Below the pieces are notes generated by a model, which did not search any database, was not told the DNA's origin, and saw nothing but the letters and a program-made list of their open reading frames with translations. Of a stretch of DNA of 64,000 nucleotides, positions 10,254 to 19,603 are shown in pieces (position 1 is the first letter of the stretch; each line of letters begins with the position of its first letter). The translations under genes were made by a program, and so were the position numbers. Source of the stretch: Neisseriaceae bacterium CLB008 (GTDB lineage: Bacteria > Pseudomonadota > Gammaproteobacteria > Burkholderiales > Neisseriaceae). Location: positions 2,699,380 to 2,763,379 of the forward strand of contig CP166133.1 of the NCBI GenBank assembly GCA_041228285.1, given 5' to 3'.

Positions 10254-11822
10254 TCACTCTACGTCTTTAATCCAGGCACGATAGCCTTCTTGGGCCATAT
10301 CGGCCAGCGGTATGAACCTCAGGCTGGCGCCATTGATACAGTAGCGCAGCCCGCCTCGATCGGCTGGCCCATCAGGGAATACATGGCCTAAATGGGCGTT
10401 GGCCAGCCGACTGCGCACCTCAATGCGGCGCATGTTGTAGCTTAAATCTTCTTGCTCCACCACAGCGCTCGCGGCAATGGGCCGCACAAAGCTGGGCCAG
10501 CCACAGCCAGACTGATACTTATCCCGTGATGAAAACAGCGGCGCGCCGCTGATCACGTCTACGTAGAGGCCTGGCTCGAACAAATGATCGTAGGCATGAC
10601 TAAAGGCGCGTTCAGTACCGTTGTTTTGGGTGACGTCATATTCAGCCCGACTCAGGCTTTGCTTGAGCGCTTGCGTGGTCGGCGGCACAAATTGAGTCGG
10701 ATCAAAATCAGGCTTAGGCGCTGGGGCCTGATTGGGCAAAGGCTCATCCGCCAGGCTTAAATCAATGTGGCAATAGCCATTGGGGTTTTTCAATAAATAG
10801 TCTTGATGTTCAACTTCCGCTTCGTAAAACTGCGTCAGCGGTTGATTTTCGACCACGATCGGGCGATCGTAACGCGTTTGTAGCTCGCTCAGCGCTGCGG
10901 TCACGACGGCCGCATCGGCCGAGTTTGTGGTGTAGACGCCCGTTCGGTACTGAACGCCTCTATCGTTACCCTGGCGATTAAGGCTGGTCGGATCAATGAT
11001 GCGCGCATAGTGCCGCAATAAGTCTTTTAAGCTGATTTTATCGGCGTCGTAGGTCACCCGAACCGTTTCCGCGTGGCCGGTGTGGCGAGACACCACGTCT
11101 TCATAACTGGGGTTTTCGGTGCGGCCATTGGCATAGCCAGAGACGGCATCCACCACGCCAGCGATGCGCTCAAAATACGCCTCTACGCCCCAAAAACAGC
11201 CGCCAGCAAAGTAGATGGTGCGGGCATTAACCGGGATGGCCTGCTGCTTGGCCTGGGGCTGATAAAACGTCGGCGCGCTCAGGTTTAAATCGGCTTTAGG
11301 GTCTTGCAGCAGCGCCAGCGCCTGCGGCTTCGTCAGGCTGCCTTTTATAATGCGCTGCAGCCGCCCCTCGGCGTCCAGCACCGCCCAACTGGGGTAAACG
11401 CTCACGCCCAGCTTTTTCACCAGCTCTCCGCTGGGGTCTAGTAAAACCGGCAGCTCAGGATGGTCTAAGCCGGCATACCAGCGCTGAAAGTCGGCCAATG
11501 GCTGCTCGCCCAAGACGCCTGGCGACGCCACGGTGACCACATTAGCGCCGCCAAACGCCGCATCATCAACCCAGGCCTCAGTCATGTCCAACTCAGACAG
11601 GCACAGAGGACACCAGCTGGCCCACAGCTTAATCAGCGTCGGCTGCTTGGGCACCAAATGGTGGCTGGCCGGCTGCGCTTCGGTGTCGTATAAACTCAGC
11701 AAAACCTGCTGAATCGGTGCGGCCTGAGCCTGGCTGCCAAAACCGATACCGGGCCGCCACCAGGCCAATAAGGCCAGTAAAACGCCCGCCAACAGCACCC
11801 CTTTAAACCACAATGTTTTCAT
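10254..11822 (-). CDS. msrAB: Trifunctional thioredoxin-MsrA-MsrB methionine sulfoxide reductase
   Basis: Repairs both stereoisomers of oxidised methionine in exported proteins. After an N-terminal membrane anchor or signal (residues 7-22) comes a thioredoxin-like domain with redox cysteines C71 and C74 (WCPLC), then MsrA with catalytic C209 in GCFWG, then MsrB with SGCGWPSF and RYCINGAS. The 522-residue length and domain order match the neisserial PilB/MsrAB protein, whose thioredoxin domain recycles the reductase domains in the periplasm using electrons from DsbD. AAGGGG precedes the ATG. The gene stands alone, which fits family practice; regulation is not visible. Confidence 0.95.
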   Translation of the reverse strand: MKTLWFKGVLLAGVLLALLAWWRPGIGFGSQAQAAPIQQVLLSLYDTEAQPASHHLVPKQPTLIKLWASWCPLCLSELDMTEAWVDDAAFGGANVVTVASPGVLGEQPLADFQRWYAGLDHPELPVLLDPSGELVKKLGVSVYPSWAVLDAEGRLQRIIKGSLTKPQALALLQDPKADLNLSAPTFYQPQAKQQAIPVNARTIYFAGGCFWGVEAYFERIAGVVDAVSGYANGRTENPSYEDVVSRHTGHAETVRVTYDADKISLKDLLRHYARIIDPTSLNRQGNDRGVQYRTGVYTTNSADAAVVTAALSELQTRYDRPIVVENQPLTQFYEAEVEHQDYLLKNPNGYCHIDLSLADEPLPNQAPAPKPDFDPTQFVPPTTQALKQSLSRAEYDVTQNNGTERAFSHAYDHLFEPGLYVDVISGAPLFSSRDKYQSGCGWPSFVRPIAASAVVEQEDLSYNMRRIEVRSRLANAHLGHVFPDGPADRGGLRYCINGASLRFIPLADMAQEGYRAWIKDVE

Positions 11823-11932
11823 GTTTACCCCTTATTTTGATGCGTAAAGCAATCGACATAGCTTTGATTTTAAATCCATTTACCGAATGCATCGTAGGGG
11901 TTCATTATGGCATAGCCCTCACCCACAGCTGA

Positions 11933-12733
11933 TTACTTTAGCCTATCGGCCTGGTCAGAAAAATAGCGGCTGGGGGTTTGGCCGAGGCGGCGTTGAAACA
12001 GCGCAATAAACGCACTGACGTTGTCGTAGCCAACGCTGAGCGCCGTGGTGGTCACCGATGCGCCCGCGGCCAAATAGGCCAACGCCCGCATTAAACGAGC
12101 CTGCTGGCGCCATTGGGTAAACGTTTGGCCAGTCTCCTGCACAAATTTACGGCTGAGGCTGCGAGCGGATAGGCCAACCAATGCCGCCAAAGCCGGCAAG
12201 GCATGCTCGGCGCTTAAGTCGGCCAACATCACGGCAGCCGCCTTTTGCACTGCAGGCGTCTGAGGGTACGGCAAGCTCAGGGCCGCAGGGGCTAAAGTAT
12301 TTAATTCATCCGCCATGACGGCCCACACACGCTGCTGCGCTGGCGTCGGCTCCAGCACCGGCTGCGCCCATGTGGCCAAGCGTTCTACGCAGGCATGTAA
12401 TAGCTCAGAGCGCATCAAGGTTTGGGGCTGCGGTGGCAGGCGATCACAATAGACCTCAGCCACGTAGACGCTCCAGCCCCGAAAGGCCCCATGTGAAGAC
12501 AAGGCGTGCGGCGTATGCGGCGGTAACCACACCACTTGAGTAGGCGACACCAAATGCTGGCTGCCGTTGATGGTGAGGGTCACCAGACCCGACTCAGTGC
12601 CGATGAGCTGGCCCTTACCGTGTTGGTGTTCGGGCGTGTGACGGCCGTCGCTGAGGTTCATGGCGCCGTAGCCCACCAAGGCATGACTGCGCGACTGAAC
12701 GGCAAAAGCATCTGGGGGTACAGAATCGGTCAT
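11933..12733 (-). CDS. AraC-family regulator with N-terminal cupin sensor
   Basis: A 266-residue transcription factor. The N-terminal cupin region (about 30-110) has the metal-site-like pattern HTPEHQHGKGQL and a second PPHTPHAL strand. The C-terminal 100 residues form the double helix-turn-helix of AraC proteins: SLSRKFVQETG and SVGYDNVSAFIALFQRRLGQTPSRYF. It is divergent from the small SnoaL-like gene, with a 125-bp gap between them, so that gene is the likeliest target. The effector is unknown. AGAGGA precedes the start. Confidence 0.88.
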   Translation of the reverse strand: MTDSVPPDAFAVQSRSHALVGYGAMNLSDGRHTPEHQHGKGQLIGTESGLVTLTINGSQHLVSPTQVVWLPPHTPHALSSHGAFRGWSVYVAEVYCDRLPPQPQTLMRSELLHACVERLATWAQPVLEPTPAQQRVWAVMADELNTLAPAALSLPYPQTPAVQKAAAVMLADLSAEHALPALAALVGLSARSLSRKFVQETGQTFTQWRQQARLMRALAYLAAGASVTTTALSVGYDNVSAFIALFQRRLGQTPSRYFSDQADRLK

Positions 12734-12858
12734 CTTGTCCTCTATGCGGTATTTATTGGCATCCTTACGGGCGTAATGCCAAATTAAACCCCGTATGCTG
12801 TGACGTCAAGCAGGTTTCCTGCCTGCATCATTCGATTCCCTTATAGAAAGGCTTAACC

Positions 12859-13263
12859 ATGCTGCCCACCACCCCTCACGACGCTCGTGTATTTTTACAC
12901 GCCTTGTTTGAACAACTGTTCGACCCTGCCGTTCCCTCCGAGGCCATCGGTGCTTATTTCCACCCCGACTACCAGCAGCTGGTTGACGGCAAAACCTTAA
13001 ACTTTACCGACTTCATCGCCCATGTCGGCGTTTTAAAATCCACTCTGGCCAGCGCCCAAGTCACGTTTGAACAAATCTTAGTCAACGGCCAGGAATGGGC
13101 CGACATTCACTATGTGGATGCCGTGAAGCAAGACGGCAGCCGCTTACGCGTTAAAGTGTTGGCTTTTTACACCTTTCGCGACGGCAAAATCCGCCACATC
13201 GAAGAGCTGACCCACTTAGAACAAGGATCAGCCGCTGATCAGGATTTAGGCTCACGCCTCTAA
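12859..13263 (+). CDS. SnoaL/NTF2-like small protein
   Basis: A 134-residue protein with the cone-shaped NTF2-like pattern: an N-terminal helical part, YFHPDYQQLVDGK, then beta strands ending RDGKIRHIEELTHLEQ. Proteins of this fold are small-molecule enzymes or binding proteins; none of the catalytic residues of a known SnoaL cyclase can be confirmed by eye. It is divergent from the AraC regulator and its stop codon overlaps that of the convergent MocR gene (13260-13263). Confidence 0.7.
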   Translation: MLPTTPHDARVFLHALFEQLFDPAVPSEAIGAYFHPDYQQLVDGKTLNFTDFIAHVGVLKSTLASAQVTFEQILVNGQEWADIHYVDAVKQDGSRLRVKVLAFYTFRDGKIRHIEELTHLEQGSAADQDLGSRL

Positions 13264-14699
13264 GCGTCTGCTGAAGCCCAAGCCTGCGCTAAGGCCTCGG
13301 CATACGCTTGAGCCTGGGCAATATCCACAACATTGGCAAAGCCAAACAGCAGGCCTTGCTGAGCCTGTGCCGGCGCAATGGCCCAATGCGACAGCGCCTG
13401 AACGGCCATGCCTTGTGCCTGCGCTCGTTCGGCCAACCAAACATCTCGATACGGTGGCTGCACCTTGGCCACCAAATGCATGCCCCCCGCTTCGGCAGCG
13501 ATGTTTAGCCAGGGTGAAAGCCGCTGCTGAAACACCGTCATCACCATTGCTCGACGCTCGGCGTACAGGCGGCGCATTTTCTTGATGTGGCGGCTAAAAT
13601 GGCCCGCCTGCATGAAATCCGTCAAAACCTGTTGGCCTAAGAGTGCAGGGCTGTAGCTACTGTGTTGTAAAGCCTGTCCAGCAGGCGCTACCAAGGCCGG
13701 TGGCAGCACCACATAAGCCAACCTAAGGCCAGGAAACAACACCTTGCTTAAGGTGCCCACGGTGATGCAGCGTTCCGCTTGGTCTAGGCTACTTAAGGCG
13801 GGCAACGGCCAGCCGCGATAGCGATATTCGCCGTCGTAGTCGTCTTCAATTACCCAACCACCCGTGCGCGCGGCCCAGTCCAACAGCGCCAGCCGCCGCG
13901 CCAAGCTCAGCGACACCGTCAGTGGGCTTTGGTGGGCGGGCGTGACCACGGCGCAGCAGGCCGTTGGCGCCAAGGCCAAGCCCGCCGCCACGCACAGACC
14001 CTCTTCATCCACAGGCACGGGCACAATCTCAGCACCGGCCTGACGCCACGCCGCGCGCCCAAACACATAGCCTGGATCTTCCAACCACACCTGACGATTG
14101 GCCACCCCCAATAGCTGAGCCAACAGCGCCAAGGCCGCTTGATAGCCCGCCACCACCACGATCTGCTCAGGACGACAGACAATGCCGCGCGCCAGCCGCA
14201 GGTATTTCGCCAACTCGCTGCGCAGCGGCGCATAGCCCGCAGCAGGCGGATAGGCTAAGTCGGCCGCCGTCCAGGCCTGCATACGCTTCGTGCTCAAGCG
14301 CGCCCACAGCTTAGTCGGAAAGGCATCCAAAGCCGGCAGCCCCATTTGCAACGGCAAGGCCTGTGCCGTACGGTTAGGATCTGCAGTCACCTCCATGACT
14401 TCAGCTGCCTCGGCTGGCGCCTCAACAGCAGATACTCGCAACGGTAATTGAGCGCTGACAAACGTCCCCGCAGCGCCCTTCGCAATAATGTAGCCTTCGG
14501 CACTCAATAAATCATAGGCGGCCTCAACCGTACCCTGAGCCAAGCCCAGCTCATGCGCCAAGGTTCGAATCGCCGGCAGGCGCCCACCCGGCGGCAGCTG
14601 GCCGGTGCTGATTAACGCCACCACGCGCTGATAGATTTGCCGATAGGCCGGCTGCTTGGTTTCGTGCCAATCAATCTCGGCCTGTAAGCGCAACACCAT
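13260..14699 (-). CDS. MocR/PdxR-type regulator (GntR helix-turn-helix plus aminotransferase domain)
   Basis: A 479-residue fusion. Residues 10-75 form a GntR winged helix (RQIYQRVVALISTGQLPPGGRLPAIRTLA); the rest is a class I aminotransferase fold with the pyridoxal phosphate lysine in TLSKVLFPGLRL. MocR proteins sense PLP, GABA, taurine or other amines and control adjacent genes. Start: the ATG at 14699 is preferred to a TTG four codons upstream. It is divergent from the AhpD-like gene, the presumed target; ATTAAT occurs twice, 19 bp apart, in the 102-bp gap. Confidence 0.92.
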   Translation of the reverse strand: MVLRLQAEIDWHETKQPAYRQIYQRVVALISTGQLPPGGRLPAIRTLAHELGLAQGTVEAAYDLLSAEGYIIAKGAAGTFVSAQLPLRVSAVEAPAEAAEVMEVTADPNRTAQALPLQMGLPALDAFPTKLWARLSTKRMQAWTAADLAYPPAAGYAPLRSELAKYLRLARGIVCRPEQIVVVAGYQAALALLAQLLGVANRQVWLEDPGYVFGRAAWRQAGAEIVPVPVDEEGLCVAAGLALAPTACCAVVTPAHQSPLTVSLSLARRLALLDWAARTGGWVIEDDYDGEYRYRGWPLPALSSLDQAERCITVGTLSKVLFPGLRLAYVVLPPALVAPAGQALQHSSYSPALLGQQVLTDFMQAGHFSRHIKKMRRLYAERRAMVMTVFQQRLSPWLNIAAEAGGMHLVAKVQPPYRDVWLAERAQAQGMAVQALSHWAIAPAQAQQGLLFGFANVVDIAQAQAYAEALAQAWASADA

Positions 14700-14801
14700 T
14701 ATATGTCCCAATCAAATTAATAAAATATGCCCCTATTAATCATGACATAGCCGCCGTACACTAGGCATGATTATTTGTCTTTCGCCTTTAAAGGAGCCCT
14801 T

Positions 14802-15242
14802 ATGTCCACCTTACGCCTTCCTTATCCACGCCTGTCTGCCGCCATCTATCAAGGCTTTGGCAGCGCCCATGCCGCTTTAGCCCAAAGCCCACTCGGCCCA
14901 CAGCTATTGGAATTGGTGTATTTACGCGTTTCTCAAATCAATGGCTGCGCCTATTGCTTGGGCTTACACACCGAATCACTACGCCAGCAGGGCGAGTCGC
15001 AAGCCCGCCTAGACGTGCTCTCGGCCTGGCGCCACAGCAGCGCCTTTAGCGAACGGGAACAGGCGGCGCTGATCTGGGCGGAATCTCTAACCGAGTTGGG
15101 CGCTCTTGGCGGCGGCAGCGACGCCGACTACCAACGACTTCAGGCCCACTTTAGCGATGTCGAAATCAGCGACCTCACCTTGGCCGTGGCCTTGATGAAC
15201 GCCTATAACCGCATGGCCATCGGCATGCGCCAACAGGGTTAG
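14802..15242 (+). CDS. AhpD-like carboxymuconolactone decarboxylase-family protein
   Basis: A 146-residue protein with the AhpD peroxidase core: C49-x-x-C52 and H56 in GCAYCLGLH, followed by LSAWRHSSAFSEREQAAL. Such proteins are alkylhydroperoxidase-like thiol enzymes or oxidative-stress proteins. The ATG at 14802 has an AAAGGAG ribosome site six bases before it; an in-frame TTG at 14775 lies upstream of that site and is rejected. It is divergent from the MocR regulator, a common pairing in proteobacteria. Confidence 0.88.
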   Translation: MSTLRLPYPRLSAAIYQGFGSAHAALAQSPLGPQLLELVYLRVSQINGCAYCLGLHTESLRQQGESQARLDVLSAWRHSSAFSEREQAALIWAESLTELGALGGGSDADYQRLQAHFSDVEISDLTLAVALMNAYNRMAIGMRQQG

Positions 15243-15340
15243 CACTATCCTTCACAACAAACCATGAAAACAGCTGTTCAACATAGGCATGGGGCATTGC
15301 CCATGATAGAGTAAACCCTCTGATCTCAATCGGTGCCCCT

Positions 15341-16111
15341 ATGCAGCTGACGCACAACAATCTTGAAGAATACCAAGACCCCCGCAACTACGATTTAGAA
15401 TTTGGTGGCGAAGTCGATAAATACGCTTTTTTTCTGCGCTTAGCCGAGCAACAGCAAGGTTCGGTTTTGGAATTAGCCTGCGGCACAGCCCTGACGGCGC
15501 TGCCGATCGCTCAGGCTGGTTTTGACGTCACCGGCGTTGATCTGGCGCCAGAAATGCTGGCCTATGCCCAGCATAAAGCCCATGCCTTAGGCGTGCCGTT
15601 ACGGCTGCTGCACGGCAATGCCCTTCGCCTTAACGAGGTATTACCCACGCAGCGCTATGACTTAATCTATCTGACCGGCAATGCGTTTCAATGCTTTTTG
15701 ACCCCACAAGACCAAACAACCTTACTGCAAGGCGTGCATGCCCTCCTAGCCGACGGAGGTGTGTTTGCTTTTGAAACCCGTAACCCCAACGGCACCGACT
15801 TAAGCCTGGTCGAGACAGCCGAACCTTGGCACACCTTTGTCGACGGCCACGGCGAAACCGTGACGGTATCAGGCACCCAACGCTACGACGCAGAAAACGC
15901 CATCATGCACTGGACCACCATTCGCCGTAGCGAAGGGCAAGAGCGCCACAGCCGCATCGCCTGTCGATTCACCGATCGCGACGCCCTTAATTCGCTCTTG
16001 GCCGCCAACGGTTTGGCCCTAGAAGCCCAATACGGCAATTGGCAAGGCGATGCATTCAGCCCCAACAGCCCCTTAATCATCAGCGTGTGCCGCCGCACCG
16101 AACGCCCCTAA
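15341..16111 (+). CDS. Class I SAM-dependent methyltransferase
   Basis: A 256-residue protein with methyltransferase motif I at residues 42-50 (VLELACGTA), then GVDLAPEML and the motif II/III region YDLIYLTGNAFQCF. The fold and length match small-molecule methyltransferases of the Methyltransf_25 type; the substrate is unknown. It begins a run of four plus-strand genes (methyltransferase, C39-like peptidase, VOC protein, alpha/beta hydrolase) with gaps of 17, 39 and 132 bp. Confidence 0.85.
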   Translation: MQLTHNNLEEYQDPRNYDLEFGGEVDKYAFFLRLAEQQQGSVLELACGTALTALPIAQAGFDVTGVDLAPEMLAYAQHKAHALGVPLRLLHGNALRLNEVLPTQRYDLIYLTGNAFQCFLTPQDQTTLLQGVHALLADGGVFAFETRNPNGTDLSLVETAEPWHTFVDGHGETVTVSGTQRYDAENAIMHWTTIRRSEGQERHSRIACRFTDRDALNSLLAANGLALEAQYGNWQGDAFSPNSPLIISVCRRTERP

Positions 16112-16128
16112 CCTCAGGCCCAACCCAA

Positions 16129-16752
16129 ATGACGCCCTCTTTGCCTTTCCCCTACGTACCCCAATGGGCTTCCGCCCACGCCATCCCGCAAATACTCAGC
16201 GGTGAGCTGGCCTTAATCGACGACCCGCTCTGGGCCGACAGCGGCGCACCTTCTGCCGCCGCCTACGCCGAATGGACCAGCCACATCTGCGGCATGGCCT
16301 GCCTGCGCATGATTTTGGGCCAACGCATGGGCCTAGACCAAGCGCCTAGCCTATTCCAGCTCAAAGATCAGTGTCTTGCCCACGGCGGCTACATTCAAGA
16401 AGGCGAACGCATCAAAGGCCTATACTATCGACCCTTTATTGAATGGGTGCACAGCGCCTATGGCCTCAAGGCTGAGCTGAAAGAGCACACGCCGATTCAA
16501 GCCCTCCTACCAGGCCTGGGCCACAAGCATGTGTTCATCGCCTCCGTCCACCCCAGCATACGCACGCCTGAAAATAACCCACCGCACCAAGGCGGCCATT
16601 TAATCTTGGTGTATGGCTACGATGCCGAACGCCACACGCTGACGTTTCACAATCCTTCAGGGCATGTACACAGCAGCCAACAGGCGGTGTGTATGCCAGT
16701 GGCCGACTTTGAACGCTTTTATGCCGGCCGCGGTATTTTAGTGGCGCGATAA
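16129..16752 (+). CDS. C39-like cysteine peptidase domain protein
   Basis: A 207-residue, apparently cytoplasmic protein with no signal peptide or membrane segment. The papain-like C39 pattern is visible: ICGMACLRM with candidate nucleophile C54, a histidine in HQGGHLILVYGYD and a following FHNPSG in the usual Asp/Asn position. Unlike bacteriocin-processing C39 domains it is not fused to an ABC transporter, and no leader peptide gene was found nearby. The ATG at 16129 is chosen because the longer frame reaches back into the methyltransferase gene. Substrate and role are unknown. Confidence 0.7.
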   Translation: MTPSLPFPYVPQWASAHAIPQILSGELALIDDPLWADSGAPSAAAYAEWTSHICGMACLRMILGQRMGLDQAPSLFQLKDQCLAHGGYIQEGERIKGLYYRPFIEWVHSAYGLKAELKEHTPIQALLPGLGHKHVFIASVHPSIRTPENNPPHQGGHLILVYGYDAERHTLTFHNPSGHVHSSQQAVCMPVADFERFYAGRGILVAR

Positions 16753-16791
16753 AGCACGGCCATCCCTTAGCCATTCAGCGAGCCCAACACC

Positions 16792-17157
16792 ATGAACCTA
16801 AACGCCATTGAACTCAAAACCTTCGTGCCCGCCCGTGACTTTAATGAGTCTCTACATTTTTACGAAACCTTAGGCTTCAGCAAACGATACGCCGATGACG
16901 AACTGGCCTATTTCGCCTACGGTGAGCACATCAGCTTTTTTGTCCAAAACCTATACCATCCTGACTGGGCCAACCATGCCGTCTTACATTTACTGGTTGA
17001 AAACCTGTCCGACTGGCACCAACATCTCACCCAGTTGGACCTAAAAACCCGCTTTAATCTCGAAGTATCAGCCATCAGCTACCAACCTTGGGGCATGCTG
17101 GAATGCCACTTACTCGACCCAAGCGGCGTCTTAATACGGGTGGCGCAAAACATTTAA
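16792..17157 (+). CDS. VOC-family (glyoxalase/bleomycin-resistance fold) protein
   Basis: A 121-residue single-domain vicinal oxygen chelate protein: FVPARDFNESLHFYETLGF is the typical first beta-alpha unit and MLECHLLDPSGVLIRV the last strand with a metal-ligand-like region. Members include glyoxalases, dioxygenases and drug-binding resistance proteins. Nothing in the sequence specifies the substrate. It follows the C39-like gene by 39 bp. Confidence 0.82.
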   Translation: MNLNAIELKTFVPARDFNESLHFYETLGFSKRYADDELAYFAYGEHISFFVQNLYHPDWANHAVLHLLVENLSDWHQHLTQLDLKTRFNLEVSAISYQPWGMLECHLLDPSGVLIRVAQNI

Positions 17158-17221
17158 CCTGTCGCTCAAGGCCCTCTCAAGCGGAGCAACAGCTCTACTA
17201 TTAAGGCTGGCAACGACGGCG

Positions 17222-17255
17222 TTTTATGGTGTAATGGCCTGATAACACCATAAAA
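17222..17255. repeat. Inverted repeat upstream of the alpha/beta hydrolase gene
   Basis: TTTTATGGTGT and ACACCATAAAA form a perfect 11-bp inverted repeat separated by 12 bases, 35 bp before the hydrolase start. It has no following T tract on either strand, so an operator is more likely than a terminator. Confidence 0.6.
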
Positions 17256-17289
17256 ATACGTCAGCAGCAGCCTTAGAGAGAGATTCGTC

Positions 17290-18126
17290 ATGCCCAACCC
17301 CACCCAGTTATTCACCGTGGCCAATGCTTTTCAGTGCCCGGTTTACGTTGATCAACCTAGCCATTGGGCCATGAGCAGCCCCGTGGTGGTGCTCTTACCC
17401 GCCCTAGGCGTGGCGCGCCAAAAATACCAAACCGTGATTGCCCATCTAGTCGAGCATGGCTATGCCGTGGTCAGCGCCGACATGCCCGGCTACGGCGACA
17501 GCCTGCCGCGCCCTAGCCGCCAGCATGATTACGGCTACGCCGATTTGGTGCGCGAATACATCCCCGCCTTGCTACAGCAGGCCCGCGACCTCAACCCACG
17601 GCAAACGCCGATTCTGTTTGGCCACAGCATTGGCGGCCACATTGCCACCCTGTACGCCCACACCACCCACCAGCCGTTTTCCATGTTCTGCGTGGCCAGT
17701 GGCAACGTCCACCATCAAAACTGGCCGCCAGCGAGCCAAGCCAAGCTGCGCCGTGCTGCCTTCTTATTTAAATGGATGGCGCAGGCCTACGGCTACTTCC
17801 CAGGTAAAAAAGTCGGCTTTGGGATTCACGAAGCCAAGCGCCTCATCATCGACTGGACCAAAATCGTCCGCACTGGCCGCTTCGACCACATCGAACCTCA
17901 GTTTGCCCGTCCGGCACAGCAGTCGCGCGATGCTGTCTTTGTCCACATTGAAGGCGACGATTGGGCGCCGCTGGCGTCGGTGCAAACCTTATCCGAACGC
18001 ATCCCCAGCGCCAAGACCGTCAGCATAGCGCTACAGGCCGACGTACGCGGTAACCCCCACAGCGGCTGGGTGCGCAATCCCGCCGAAATCGTGGCCCTGC
18101 TACACCAGCATGTCCAGGCGGCGTAG
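17290..18126 (+). CDS. Alpha/beta-fold hydrolase (serine hydrolase)
   Basis: A 278-residue hydrolase with nucleophile elbow GHSIGG (S113), the oxyanion strand VVLLPALGVARQKY and a preceding DMPGYGDS loop. A candidate catalytic histidine lies near the end (GNPHSGW). The fold matches the serine aminopeptidase S33/lipase-like group; substrate unknown. GAGAGAGA precedes the ATG. An inverted repeat upstream and a terminator downstream suggest a single-gene unit. Confidence 0.85.
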   Translation: MPNPTQLFTVANAFQCPVYVDQPSHWAMSSPVVVLLPALGVARQKYQTVIAHLVEHGYAVVSADMPGYGDSLPRPSRQHDYGYADLVREYIPALLQQARDLNPRQTPILFGHSIGGHIATLYAHTTHQPFSMFCVASGNVHHQNWPPASQAKLRRAAFLFKWMAQAYGYFPGKKVGFGIHEAKRLIIDWTKIVRTGRFDHIEPQFARPAQQSRDAVFVHIEGDDWAPLASVQTLSERIPSAKTVSIALQADVRGNPHSGWVRNPAEIVALLHQHVQAA

Positions 18127-18142
18127 GCGCTTGACCAAAAAA

Positions 18143-18168
18143 AGCCACCGCTAAGCGGTGGCTTTTTT
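18143..18168. terminator. Bidirectional terminator between hydrolase and MFS genes
   Basis: A 9-bp stem AGCCACCGC / GCGGTGGCT with a TAA loop is flanked by A and T tracts, so it can end transcripts from both convergent genes. Confidence 0.88.
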
Positions 18169-18176
18169 AAACATGG

Positions 18177-19559
18177 CTATTGCGGCCTAGGCGGCTCATC
18201 TTCGGCCACCGTCGGTTCTGATTCCTGCTCTGGCTCTGGTTCTGGTTCTGGTGCCGACTCAAATACCGTCCCCACCGCATCTTCTCGTGCACCAATGCTG
18301 TCGGTTAAGTCCACCACGGCCTCATCTGGAATTTCATCGGTGTCCACGCGCGGGTCAATCATCACTGCGCCCACCGGGTGCTCTGTCATGGGCACAAACT
18401 GAGTCGGTGCCTCATCCACCAAGTGCTCGCCCGTGGTTTTACTGGGCCGCACCCACAGCACTAACAACAAAGTCATGGCGCTAAACATAATGTATAGGGC
18501 GCCAGGCGTATATTTCATCGCCATCCCCGTCAATACAGGGCCAATACTGGCCCCAATGCCAAAGGTTGCCAATAACAGCCCACTAAGAGCCACCCGCTTA
18601 GGCTGTTCGACGTTGTCGTTGGCAAACGCCACCGCCAGCGGGTAGAAGGTAAATAAAAACACCCCTAACATAAAGCTAAACGTCAGCAGTACGGCATATG
18701 ACCAGTTGAAAAAGCCCCACAGCGGCACCGCCAACACAGCCATGATGATGGCGTTGGTCTGGATCAGACGCGAGCGGTCCATGCGATCAGAAATCCAGCC
18801 GATTGGCCACTGCGCCACAAAGCCGGCGGCCACGCCTACGGCGATGAACACGCTCACTTGAGCCGTGCTCAGGCCAGCTTGGCTGGCGTACACTGGGCCT
18901 AGGCCATAAAACGAACCGTTCATCACGCCGGCCAAAAATACCGTCACCAAAGACTGGGGAATCCGCGTCCAGAAATATTTAATTTCCAGCGGCGCCGCCA
19001 CCAGCTGCGCGGGGTGAACGCGGCGCGTCATGGCCACCGGAATCAGGCTGGCCGAGAAGAATATGGCCACCAGCAACAGCGGCTTGAAGTTAAGGTCGGG
19101 AAAGTAGATCAACAACAGCTGGCCGATCACCTGACCAATGCTGACCGCAATCATGTAGCCCGCGAACACAATGCCGCGCTGGCTGTTCTCGGCCTGCTCG
19201 TTCAGCCAGCTTTCGATCACCATGTATTGGCTCATCATCACTAGACCCAAAATAAACCGCAGCGCCATCCACACTGCCGTCGATTCGATCAGCAAATGCA
19301 GCAGCACAATAATGGTGCTCAAGCCGGCGCAGGTCACATAGGTACGAATGTGGCCCACTCGGGTGATTAACAGCTGGCCTACCTTAGCGCCCACCACCAT
19401 ACCAGCGTAGAAAAAAGCAATCATGCCACCAATCCAGGTCGCGCTGACCTGGGCCTGATTTAAATACAAAGCGATGTAGGTGTTAAAGGCACCAGTACCC
19501 ATCAGCATCAGCATGGTGGCCAAATACAGGGCAGGGAAAGTCAATAACGGTGTGGTCAT
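18177..19559 (-). CDS. MFS transporter with long acidic C-terminal tail
   Basis: A 460-residue major facilitator. Twelve membrane helices can be traced between residues 5 and 365, with the loop motif GQLLITRVGHIRTY after helix 2 and WISDRMDRSRL in the middle loop; the sequence resembles the YcaD-like subgroup. The last 90 residues are soluble, acidic and end in a run of EP repeats, an unusual extension for the family. It is the last gene of the minus-strand BCCT-CocE-LysR-MFS cluster, 44 bp after the LysR gene, with an AAGGAG ribosome site. Substrate unknown; export or import of the cluster's metabolite is inference. Confidence 0.88.
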   Translation of the reverse strand: MTTPLLTFPALYLATMLMLMGTGAFNTYIALYLNQAQVSATWIGGMIAFFYAGMVVGAKVGQLLITRVGHIRTYVTCAGLSTIIVLLHLLIESTAVWMALRFILGLVMMSQYMVIESWLNEQAENSQRGIVFAGYMIAVSIGQVIGQLLLIYFPDLNFKPLLLVAIFFSASLIPVAMTRRVHPAQLVAAPLEIKYFWTRIPQSLVTVFLAGVMNGSFYGLGPVYASQAGLSTAQVSVFIAVGVAAGFVAQWPIGWISDRMDRSRLIQTNAIIMAVLAVPLWGFFNWSYAVLLTFSFMLGVFLFTFYPLAVAFANDNVEQPKRVALSGLLLATFGIGASIGPVLTGMAMKYTPGALYIMFSAMTLLLVLWVRPSKTTGEHLVDEAPTQFVPMTEHPVGAVMIDPRVDTDEIPDEAVVDLTDSIGAREDAVGTVFESAPEPEPEPEQESEPTVAEDEPPRPQ

Positions 19560-19603
19560 TTTGTGTGGCTCTTAAGGAGCCTTCTCCTTATTCAAACAGC
19601 GAA

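Noticed and set aside
13260-13263. Overlapping stop codons of the SnoaL-like and MocR genes as a regulatory device
   Set aside because: A four-base convergent stop overlap is common in dense genomes and needs no special explanation.
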